A stretch of 64,000 nucleotides of DNA from Rhea pennata (lineage: Eukaryota > Chordata > Aves > Rheiformes > Rheidae). The notes beneath the pieces are model-generated. The model ran no database searches. It was not told where the DNA came from and was given only the letters and a program-made list of their open reading frames with translations. A program made the translations under genes and the position numbers. Position 1 is the stretch's first letter. Each line of letters starts with the position of its first letter. Shown in pieces: positions 25,601 to 38,300 of this stretch. The stretch is from the NCBI RefSeq assembly GCF_028389875.1, contig NC_084682.1, positions 1,250,001-1,314,000 on the forward strand, given 5' to 3'.

Positions 25601-28600
25601 ATGACATCAGAAAAGTTTTTTGTAGCTGTCGAGTTAATGAAGTAAAAAGAAAAATCTAAAGTCATACTTAAAGACAAGAGCTTTTATGAATTCATTACAT
25701 CATTAGATCTTAAATTACTTTTCTGAATTTACTGTATTTCGTATTAGGGCCATTTTTTTTCCAGTTCGAGTCTACCCTTCCATTAGGTAGGGCCAGATGA
25801 ATGAAGTGCAATACTTCGTTGTCAGGAGGAGTCCTTTGGTTTGAATAGCATTGCTTTGGGGAGTAAAATGCATAATATGCAGAAATACCTGCAGAACCTG
25901 ACTCTTTTTTTAGTTACTAATACAGAAAATGTACTTTTGCCATTAGTAATTTAAGTTCTCATTGCTAACAGCATAGTTATGTAAGACTATGGGACAAAGA
26001 GTACAAGAGTTGCATCCATTGCCATGGACCAGGTGTGAACTGATGGTTTTATTCCCTTCTAATTTACATCATTCTGATGAAGAATATGTTGTCAGTGTCT
26101 TCATCTGTTCTGACACGTGAAAGAGGATTTGGGTCTTAGAGTTTGCAGGTCAAATTTTCAAGTGTCCAGATTTTCAAAACAATTAAGTGTCTGCCTGTTC
26201 CACTGTAATGTATTATCAGACTTTCAAAGGGACTCTACCACATAATAGCTACTCCTTTAGACACTTTTAACTGTTCTACAAAGCTTTCCTCCTGCTGAAT
26301 CTTTCTGAAAACCCCTTTCACACTAGCCTTACTCACTTGCCAGAGCATTATATTTGCACACATCTCTGTTTCTGCTTAGGGTGACCTCACTTCTTGGCTA
26401 TTTGATCACATTGATTTACACTATCTTACATGCTTGCCCTTGATCTTTCATCTTGTTGAAAATATGAAAACTCTCAGACAGTGCAGGCTATTCTCATTCT
26501 GTCTGTTAGCTGACAAAACAATTTTTGTCTGTGCTGTGATAAATATTTCCTCATGTTTTGTCTTCATTCTGTGTTATCAAAGTAAAGAATTTTAGAGTTT
26601 GGCTTCTTTGTCAAAAGGAGTTGCTCAGCACCTCCTTTCTGGTGTGAATCCTACTGACTTTGCTCAGAAGAGCTGCCTCTGTAAAAATAATAGAACTTTT
26701 AGAGACAGTCACTGTAATTCTCTTCACCTTCCTACTTCCTACTTCTAGGCTGAAGCTAAGCTGCTCTCTACTTTTAATTTGACAGTTTTTAATAAATAAA
26801 TCTAGAATATCCAGATTTAAGTTGAAATTTTACACTGAAAAGCTTGTGATCACTGCATGTATACATTGGGTAGTGAAAAGATGGTGTCACTGCATAAATT
26901 TCTAGTGTGTTTGATTCTTCATTAGGCTAGTAACTCTGTTATTTGCACTCAAAAAGGACCTTAAAAATTCCTATATTCTGAAGCCAGAGAAAGCTCTCCA
27001 CATCCGACCTCAATCAGAGTTCTATCAACTTAACTCATGCCCTTACCTAGAATATCCACTGCTTTTTGATTAAAAAAAAAAAAAAAAAAAAAAAAAATAT
27101 TGTAACCTCTATTGTCACAGTAGATAACTGCTATGCTTTGGGTACTAAAGAGTAGTGCAGTAGAGGGCAGATGAGGAGAAGGTGGTGGTGACTTCTCATG
27201 TCTGAAATACAGTGAAACACAGTGCTGACTTCAGGAGATAAAGGATATTTTCATAAAGGATGAGAGTATTTTAGGTCAAGCTGTTTTGCATCCAGAAAGT
27301 GTAGAAGTGTGGATTTATAACAGAGACAGGTTTCTCAGTGTATATCCAAACTTGCCAAATCTGTCTGTCTACATAGATACCAACCCTATCCGTGGAAATT
27401 TGCTCTAGCTGTATTCTGGCAGATAAAATCATCTGTGTAACTGGATGTCTTCCCCTTAAAAAAAGGGTGCCCTGCTGTCAATAACTTTATGGCTGAAGCA
27501 GCCCATGCTCTTCCTCATCCAGAACATAAAAAGTGTGTCTGCAAATTAAATCAGTTCTAAGTAATGAAATTCTCATTGTTTCTTTTCATGACTGTTTTTC
27601 CTGTTCAACAGTTTAAAAATAGAAGAACACCTGGCCCGACTGGAAACAGTGACCAAAGAGATAGAAACAACAGGAACCTATCATCTGACAAAGGATGAAC
27701 TGATCTTTGCTACCAAACAGGCCTGGAGGAATGCTCCAAGATGTATTGGGAGAATCCAGTGGTCCAATCTACAGGTAACCTATGAGTCTAGAAATTATTG
27801 GCTAAATTATCATCTGCTGCAAGTCTGAAGAATGTCCTTTGGCTTCTGTAAAATCATGCCAGATTGTATCAACAGAGAACTAGTCCCTCTTGTACCTATA
27901 AAATCATCATTTTTTTCCTAGTTCTCTACTCCGTAGTTGAATTAAAATGTTTAGGAATATGCTGTAGGAATCAACTAAGCCATAGAATTAAGTGCATTTC
28001 TTGTGCCTTGTTGGATTGTTGCATGTGAAAATGGTACCTATATAGAACAATTAAAATTAATCTTTTGTAGTAGAGCTAAAACTAAATAGAAACATCCTGA
28101 TTTTTCATTTCAATGTTTTTCTTAATGTTGAATTAAAAAAAATGTTTTAGGAAATAATGATCTTACATTAGTGTTCCAAAATCAATTTTCTTCTCTACTG
28201 TTCTTTTGTAAACACACAGGTATTTGATGCACGTGATTGTAAAACAGCCAAGGAAATGTTTGAGCATATCTGTCGTCATATTCAGTATGCAACAAACAAT
28301 GGAAATATCAGGTAGGCCTTTTCTATTTCATTTGAATTTTAAACACCAAAAATCAGATCCAGATCTGTGTGCAAAATCCACAAAAGATCTGAAATGATAT
28401 GTCTAATACTTAGACTGCTTGTTTCTTCTCTTAATTCTCCTGGCTCTTACATGTTCCTCTTATATCTACCATCAGCTGTTTTGAAAGTTTGTAAGTTTGT
28501 AAGTTTCATGGCTGATGTAAAATCTTTAATAATTCCTGGGGAGAGGAGATGATGTGGAGATTCTGGGAGCTGGGTGAAGAATGTAAATGATTTTATTTTT

Positions 28601-29270
28601 ACTGATGTTTATTTTAGAAATATAAAATAATTACTGTGAGTAACAACTTACGTCTTAATAATTACAATGTTTGATGTGCTGTTATTTAATGGGATTTGAT
28701 TATCTCTTTGGGCAGATCAGCCATCACTGTCTTCCCCCAGAGAACTGATGGGAAACATGATTTCCGTGTTTGGAACAGTCAGCTCATTCGATATGCTGGG
28801 TATCAAATGCCAGATGGGTCTATCATAGGAGACCCTGCCAGTGTGGAGTTCACACAGGTACAGCTCCAAATACAGATTCATAACTACTTTCCATCTTGTC
28901 TAACCCATCTGTCTTCTATTTAGCTGTTTTTCTTTTATGTTTATGCAGAGTGGGTGAGAAGTGAGGTGATAAGGAATGAATAGGATGTTTTGTCCCACAG
29001 TTTCTAGGTGCAGGCTGAAGCAATAATGTCTTACAGTCCTGATAAGAAATGCTCCCCTGCATGTCAGAGCTCAGGAAAGTTTTCTTGTGGTCCCTTCCAA
29101 GGCAATGATTGGTGCTGTAAAATTTGTCTAATCCCCCCTTACATCGGGGACACAATCAGTACTTGGATTTGTTCTGGTATTGTTTGAATGCAGAAAGACA
29201 GTTTTTACCACTGAGGGGTTAACAACTTTTAAAGAGTTAGCATGCTTTTGTCTTCAAATCCAGGGAGGGG

Positions 29271-29306
<36 letters not shown>

Positions 29307-32300
29307 AAAACCCCAAAGCCTACTTTGTTTACTTACAGTTATGCATTGAACTTGGGTGGAAGCCGAAATATGGCCGCTTTGATGTAGTTCCACTCATTCT
29401 CCAAGCAAACGGCCAAGACCCAGAAATATTTGAATTCCCACCAGAAATTATCCTTGAAGTGCCAATGGAGCATCCAAAGTAAGTGCACAAGATTTACATA
29501 ATTGCATTTTTGCCTCTGCCTCACCTTGTCTATTACACTAATACGAAGCTGGTTTTATTAGCCTGCGCCTATGAGTTAGGATGAAATTACGGTAAATTGT
29601 TTGGAAACATAAAATGCCTGTCAGGGCAACAAAATGAGATGTAAATTAAGGAAGCCAACAGTATTTTTGTTATAAATCTCTTTTTTTCTAATCTCCATTT
29701 CAATTGTATTCAGAATTAAAAAAAAGCCCGTAGTGTCTTATGCCAGTGCAATCCACTTGTAAAATGTGAATCTTGTAATCATCATGGCTTTGATTCATTA
29801 GAAGATGTAAGTAAGTGTATTTCAAAGCAAAATCATCAACATTCGGCTTCAAATGTAAGTGGTAAAGGTCAGATTAGTGGTGATGCAGTGCCATGCTGAT
29901 TTGTCCTGGCTAACAATCTGGTTGTTAGGTGTTTCATGTTTTTCCTGCTGTGTCTTGTTACCTGTTCCAGTTTGTACAACAGTGTTTGTAGTGGCTGCAC
30001 TCATTACAAGGTATTTGTTGTCTTTCTCTTTTTGTTTCTCTCTTCATGTTTGCCTTGGGAGTGACCTGCAGATTGCAGAAATCTGTAATGCTGTTGTGCA
30101 GTTTCTTTAACAGACAATTCCTAATTTCCACATTGCATATGAAAACTTTATTACGAGCTTCTATAGACCATGCTCCATGGGTTATTCATCCTAGCAATAA
30201 CAGGAGAAAGAGTTACATAAACTAATAAATCAAAATACTACTTTAACAGATATGAATGGTTTAAGGAGTTAGATCTGAAGTGGTATGCACTGCCTGCTGT
30301 TGCCAACATGCTTCTTGAGGTGGGAGGCCTGGAATTTACAGCGTGTCCTTTCAATGGCTGGTACATGGGGACAGAGATAGGAGTGCGAGACTTCTGTGAT
30401 GTACAGCGGTACAATATCCTGAAGGTAATCATCTGAAGTGGGAGTGTGTAGATCCAAGAAGGGAATGGACTTGGTTGGTGGAGCATTTTTGAAAGAGAAG
30501 TGTTTTCAGTCTTTGCTGGGGTGGGTGTTGTATTTACTGCACACTAACACTTCAGTGCTAATCTGACACCATATTCTGACTATTGTGGGAAATCTTGATT
30601 AGCTGCCAAGATTATGACTGTGCAGATTGTATCACTGTTTCTGCAGCGTTCTGACAGTATCTGTTCCAAATACATGGCCAGAAAGATGAAAGTACCACTG
30701 TGAAAGAAAGAATGCTGTCCTAAAGGGAATCCTTTCCCAGTTTTACCCTGAGATCTGCTGACTGAGAACTTTTGGGCTCTGTTGGTATATACCTCACAGG
30801 TGTATTGATGTCAGATCCAGTCGCCTGCTGACATTGCAGTGGAGTTCTGGTTCATAGCTGCAGGTCTTGGGCACCTCAGCAGTCTGAATTAATAATGATT
30901 GCTTATTAACAGCCACTGCTGCTTTCAAACCATTTAGCTCAGGAGAGAGCCCCTCCCTTTCACCAGACTGATAGCCTCAAGAACCAGAACTCCATAATTT
31001 AAATTTACCTCTGACACCAACTGTTTCTGCTAACATAACTTCCCCATTACAGGATAGACCTGTCCCTATTCCTTGATATTTTTTCTTGTGTTATTATTTA
31101 AATAAGGTAGAGAAATCATCAGGTCAAAGTCCTGCATATTAAGTTTGCTTTCCCCCCTCCCCCCTTTTTTTCATGTGTAGGAGGTAGGAAGAAGAATGGG
31201 ACTGGAAACAAACAAACTTTCCTCATTATGGAAAGACCGAGCTGTTGTAGAGATTAATGTGGCTGTGCTTTATAGCTTCCAAGTAAGTCAATGAGTTTGG
31301 AGAGACGCTGAACATTGTGGGCTCTGCTTTTCTTTCGCTTACAACAGTTTTAAACCAATATAGTGTCAGTGGACCAACACTCAATTCACAGGAGGCTATC
31401 AGTGTAACTTCGGTAGAGTTATTCCTAATTTACACTTGGGAAAGTGGAGGAATCATATCTCATATTGTTGCCTGATAAAAATGTCATAGAGGGCCAAAAG
31501 GTGGAGAAAAGAGAGACAAGAAAGTTAAGGGCAAGATTGCTCATTCTTGTAACACATCTGTTTGTATCAAAATCTATGTAAGGCCTTTGGATTAACAGCT
31601 TTCCTTTTACAATGACTGTATATTTAAGCTATTGTAGCAATATAAGAGATAGGTAAAAATGAGTCAGAGGCATTTTAGCGTCCTCTCTTATTGCTGGAGA
31701 GGTGAAATGCTGACAAAAGATGTTGACGTTAAAGGATTTAAAATGAACAACACAAATCAAATCAAAGGTCCATATAGAACAGTATCTATATAATAGCTAC
31801 TACTAATAAAGATTTCCCAGAACTGTATGAAATCCTCCAAATATTAACCAAAGCAAAGATTACTTTAACTATGTCATGGAGAAGAGCAGGAGAGGCATTT
31901 CAGTTTTGCCTTTCTTTTTGCAATTCTTCTAGAAACAAAATGTTACTATCATGGATCACCACTCTGCTGCTGAGTCATTCATGAAATACATGCAGAATGA
32001 GTACCGCATCCGAGGAGGCTGTCCAGCTGACTGGGTGTGGCTTGTGCCTCCTATGTCAGGGAGCATTACTCCAGTGTTCCACCAGGAGATGCTGAACTAC
32101 GTCCTCACTCCCTTCTTTTATTACCAGGTACATGTCATCAAAAAGATGATTTTAGCAGACTACTTCAACGGTGGAGATGGCACCTCAGAAAGTCTGAATG
32201 AAAAGCTCCTGTTACTCACATCACTGTCATAGGGCCTGCAAAAGAATATTCACTGTTAGTTTCATAAATAGTAGGCAATTTCTGTTACATTGTGGGAGAT

Positions 32301-35300
32301 CATGTTAGTTCTGTTGAATTCCCAAGCAGTAATTAAAATGCAGTTTAGTGCTGCAGAGACTGATCCTGTATTTACTCAGTCAGTAGAGAACAGGATTCAC
32401 ATCAGGCAGCAGATCATATATACAGATTGTACTGAATCTGGCACTCTAAGACACACAAATTGTGTGTTTATTATTTTACATTTCATACTTGAAATTACCT
32501 TTTTTAAGGTGGATGCTTGGAAAACACATCTCTGGCATGATGAGACCCGGAGGCCAAAGAAAAAAGAAATAAAGCTTAGCATCTTGGCAAAGTAAGTTGT
32601 TCAAATAAAAGACTCGGTACTTTCACCCAACTATTCTGTTCTTCTGATGCTCCTATTCCATGTTTTTTGAGAAATTTTTGCAATACGGACACTTGAATTG
32701 TTTGAATCACAGACTTGCACACCCACTGGTAGGTAATTTTCATAGCTGAGGTTCTTATTCAGGATTCTCTCCAGTGTATTTCTTCTAAAGAATCTTCCAA
32801 GGAAAAACTATGGTCAAGATCAACCTTTCCTAGCTTCTTTGTGAACCAATCTAAATTACTGGTAGCAATATTCAAAATGATACATTTGGGGTTTTTTCTT
32901 CAGGTCTGTATTCTTTGCATCTTCACTCATGCGAAAAACAATGGCAACCAGATTCAAGGTCACTGTGATCTATGCAACAGAGACTGGGAAGTCTGAAACG
33001 CTGGCCAACAGCCTGTGCAACTTGTTCAACTGTGCCTTCAACACTAAGGTGAGAAAGTATAAATTGTCCATACTAAATGGAGAGCAATGGTTGGCTAGTT
33101 TTATCAGCTTCTGCAAGTTCCTTCATTCTGTAAGCCTTTACTTGAAGTTTTGAATGTCCAGCAAAAATAGCTTGCTGGAAGTTTATTTTTTTTTTTGCTG
33201 ATCTAGCACAGTGTCTCATAGATTTGATAAACAGTGATCTGACAATCACACAGATATCTAATGCTAGTTCTTAGTTATGTCCACTCAGAATTTCTCATGA
33301 GCTTGGTATCTTTCAGGTTCTGTGCATGGATGAGTACAAAATCTGTGACCTGGAAAAAGAAGCACTCCTTTTAGTGGTTACCAGCACTTTTGGAAATGGA
33401 GATTCTCCAAATAATGGAAAGGTAATATTGAACTCAGAAGCATATCTGAGACTCAACTCAAAGACCACTGAGACTAGAGACCACCCTTTCGATTGTCCCA
33501 TGTACTTGAATAGGATATGAATCAGGGTCTCATTTCTGTTTTAAATCAACTGAAGAGTATTTTTCTAACCTTAAATATTTTATGAATTTTTATACAGACA
33601 TTGAAGAACTCCTTGTTGACCCTTAAATTTCTGAGAAAAAAAATTAGGTAAGAATACTTTGTTATTTGTTTGCGTGTGGTGAGTCCTTTTGCCTTTTATT
33701 TAGCATCGCATTGTGGCTGTTAACATTGCCTATCCCCAAACTTGCTTATATCTCCTTGTACAGATATGCTGTGTTTGGTTTGGGGTCCACCATGTATCCA
33801 GAGTTCTGTGCCTTTGCTCATGCCATTGATCAAAAACTAGCCCAGCTAGGGGCTTCTCAACTGACTCCAGTAGGTGAAGGAGACGAACTCAATGGGCAGG
33901 AGGAAGCTTTTCGCAGCTGGGCAGTCAATGCATTCAAGGTGACTGTAAATAGTTAGCTCATATATTCATTCATTCATTCATTCATTTAAATCTTAACTAG
34001 CATCCCATAAAAATGGAAAAAAATAGTTTTAAACACCTCACAAAACTGGACATACTAGTTTTATTTCAGAGAAGAAAAACATTGGCAAAATTAACATATG
34101 GAATCAGATATGAATTTTGAATGCCTCTCTCTTCTGTTGCTTCCCTAAGTTCAAGAGTGAACTGGGCCGCTTTTCTATTCATAAAGGTCCATGGAACCTC
34201 TTACATAGTAAGAGCAAGGACAACAATATCAGACATCAGAATTTTTCTAAGTAGTTCAGTTTTCTAGATAAACTCGGTATAAAAGTAGAACTTTACTGAA
34301 CCCCTCTAGCATCACTGATCTCAACTGAATCAGCAAATAATAGCAATTATTGAAATTGAAATCTCCCCATTAATATTAAATGAGAGCATAATTAGCTCTA
34401 ACCAGGTGTCATTACTATTTTTATTGAAATAAGCATAGCATTAATAAATATCAGCAAAGTGACAAAAGACAATACTGGGAATATATATATATATATACAC
34501 ACACACACATATATACATATATATTTTACCATTAATAGCCTGAAATGTTGTTTCTTTCTAGACTGCCTGTGATATTTTCAACATCCGTGGGAAAAACAGT
34601 ATTCAGTTGCCTGGGATATATACTTCAGATGAAAGCTGGGATCCTACGAATTACAGAGTAGTACATGACTCTCAAACCATGGACTTGACTAAAGGTATTA
34701 CCACCCACCTCCCTCTTCCTCTATCTGTTTACTTCAGATAGGTCCAAATTGTAAAGGTTGTCCAAGAGTGATACAGGCCCTGCTACAGTACTGTATGATA
34801 GAATTCATATAATAATGTAATACAGTGGTAGAAGAAAAAAAAGACATAGATTTACATGGAATAACTCATTATCTCTTCCAGTGCGGTAACATCAAAGCAC
34901 CAGAACTGGCAGATATTTTGGCAGCCTCAGAAGAAAAGCCATGACTGGAATGAACTATATTTAGTCAGGGAAAGTGTGCAAATCATTAAAACATATTTAT
35001 TTTCTATCTAGGACGCATAACTATTGTATATTCTAGGGCAAACATAGTTCAACTGTTTTCTGTGTATACATGAAGATATTTTAAACACAATCACAAAATT
35101 ACCATGAGTCTTGTCCTCATTTCTCAACAGCACTTACAGACGTTCATGCAAAGGATGTAATTCCCATGAGGCTGAAATTCCGGCAGAATCTGCAGAGTTT
35201 AAAATCTAGGTATTGTATCTCATTCTTCTGAATATTACAATACTACATTTTACTAGAATCTTAAAATAACTGAAATACCTGGATATAAACATCTCTCTGT

Positions 35301-38300
35301 AGTTATTGAGAAATATATTTGAATTTGGTACCATCATTAGAAGTAAATCATTATCACAAGCAGACAAGAATAAATAGAATCCTAGCTCCTAGGTAGATGC
35401 TATACTTCACAGTGGAGTTTCTGGGACTATAGGGAGCTTAACTACCTTTGTGATTATTGTCCTTTAATAGCAACCAAGTGTGGAAGGTCAGTGTATGGTC
35501 CCTCTCTCTTGCTTGGTTCGCTACATGCTAAGCAAATGTTTGCTTCATTTTGAAAACAAAAAGAAAGGAAGAGAGAGTGCAAGAAGCTGCTGTATTGCTT
35601 GCAGTCATACTGCAAAGCAAACTGAGACAAGACAGTATGCAATAGGATAATCAGTTACAACATTCACCTTAGAAATAGCATTTATGAATGGCTCTCTAAC
35701 ATTCTCCAGTAAGTCTCTTCATCCCTGTTCTAAATACTATATAAAAGTGTGTGTGTGTGTATTTATATATAAACACACACACATACTTCTATATACTATA
35801 TATATACTTCTATATAAATACAAGGAGACTTCCTTACAGGAAGTCCTGTGAACTTGTTTACAGTATGAGCTATTTTGTCTTCAGCAGAGCTACACTTCCT
35901 TTCACTGGCTGATTACAGGCAGATTTATTCTATACTGGAAAGATCAAGCAGCACTTCAGCATCTTGTTTTGATGCAAGTATTTCACATATTTAGACTATT
36001 ATTCAATTAAATTTCCATGAATTACTAAGCTGGTCTGATAATTTGGTAATGAACACAAATAAACCCTTGCCAATTGTCATTTCGGATTTATTCCTGTTCT
36101 GCACAGTTTAAGGGAAATCTCGTTGATGTAACCAAGACCAGTCTTATTTTTTATTATTATTATTTTTTTTTTTTCAATCTAGTCGTGTTACCATCCTGGT
36201 TAAGCTTTCCTGTGAGACTAATCAGGAAGTGCACTACCTGCCTGGAGAACATATTGGGATTTTCCCAGGCAACCAGCCAGAATTAGTCTGTGGCCTCATT
36301 GCACATGTCAAGGATGCCCCACCAGCTGATCAGACTATCAGACTTGAAACGTGCACTGATGGTGAGTTGGCTTTCTTCAGAGAAAATAACAGACAGATAA
36401 TTGACAGATTTTTTCCAAAACTCCAAATTCTTCTAGACAGAAGTTGATCCTATTATCCTCCCTTTCTGTTTTAATAGGATTTTTATTGATGCTTTTAGTT
36501 GCTCTTCTAATTCTGCATTCTGATTTTACACATTCTGGCGGTCACTGGTAACTTCCTCAGTGCTGGTGGAGTTATCCTGGATTGACAATGTCTGTAATGC
36601 AATTGCTAGCTTGGCTATTGACTGCAATTAAATTAATTAGTAGAATTTACTTATTGAAAACAATCAAATTCCTAAAATAGATTTCCAGGTTATGACCTTC
36701 TAACTCATTTTAGTAACAGCAATCTGCTAAATCATAGTCTCCTGTCATACAGAAAGGATGATTTCCAACATTCTTTTTGTTTAAAAGTGTTATTTTGTTG
36801 TTATGTAATTCTCTGCATCAGATACTCCACTTAAAAAAAATTTTTGAAATCTCACATTAATCATTTTAACAGTCAAATTCCTCTTTCAGGTTTAAGGAGA
36901 ATGCACAGTCTGATCACCAAGGTTTTAGATTAATTTTCTTAGCAGATATTTTTTTCAGTAGGGCCCCATGGTCTACATCTGCATGCATATACTCTGAAGT
37001 TGTATTTTATAGCTCTACAGCTGTCAATTGCCTTGGGAATTGCTATGTGTTATTTCCCTCATTTCCAGGTGGCTACTGGGCAAGTGACAAAAGACTTCCA
37101 GCCTGCACACTCCCCCAGGCTTTGACATACTTGCTTGATATCACTACTCCACCCTCTCAACAACTGCTAAGAAAACTCTCCCAGCTGGTAACAGAGGAAG
37201 GAGACAAAGAGAGACTGGAAGTCTTATGTAGTGTAAGTGTTAGGGATAGATTTGTGCTAAGACATCTATGCTCTGGAAAAATCAAAGGCCATCTGATGCC
37301 CTTTTACTGTATAGCAGAAGCTCTAAAAATTTTTGTAATGATGGTGCTTGATTCTTGTCCTTCCATTGCATGTTCTGTGCCCTTTAAAACCAACCTCAGT
37401 GAGAGAAAGGGTAATGGTGTAGTTCAATTCAGGTGTGGGAATCAAGCGATTCTTATGAACTGCTATTTCCTATGTGGTTTTGGGTGGGTCAGTCTGCCCT
37501 GCCTGTTTCTCTTGCATGTCTCATGGTGGTTTCTGATGATAAACCACTAAAAGACCTTACTGTTTGCAAGTGGAGAGGTTGAAGGGAAGGTAGTAGATAC
37601 ATGTGGTAAATAATTTGGTACTACAAGAGTATGAGGGATGTAGGTTTAAGTAACCAAAGACTCATAGGTGTGGTAAGTGCTTGCTTCTCCTGCTGGGTTC
37701 AGTAAGTGCTCAGTTGTTATCAGGACCGGGGTCCATATGATTTTGTGGGTATCCCATAGCAGGGTGCTGAGAAACAGATTCTTCTTCAGTTTTAATATCC
37801 TTCCTGTAGCAATTACTGTCTGAGAGAAATTATAGAGGCTGTTTATATAGTTCTGTTTCCAAAAATTAAACGATTTCTGAGGAAATCCCAGTAGTGGTCT
37901 AGGCAATGTTTTGAGAATTCTATGTTGATCTGCAGTTTACTGCATGTTTAAATGTAAAGCAGGAGTCTTATTTTTTAAGAGACATTTCAAACATCCCTGC
38001 TCTCATGAACTCAGCGTGTCCTGATAACTTTTTAATGGTGGCCTTTGGCTTTTAGAACACAGAAGAATACAATAAATGGAAGTTTTACAACAGCCCTAAC
38101 ATCCTGGAGGTCCTGGAGGAGTTTCCTTCTGCAGAGATCTCAACATCTTTCTTACTGACTCAGCTGCCGCTTCTGAAACCCAGGTACTATTCTGTCAGTT
38201 CCTCCTGTGACATGACACCCAGAGAGATTCATCTGACAGTTGCAGTAGTCAACTACAAGACAAGAGGTAATGCATTGTTGCTTTCATGTATCTCCTGATT

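Noticed and set aside
37047-37550. 167-codon frame as one NOS2 exon or retained-intron protein
   Set aside because: Only 37,069-37,232 matches NOS2; the rest runs past a consensus GTAAGT donor into unconserved intron.
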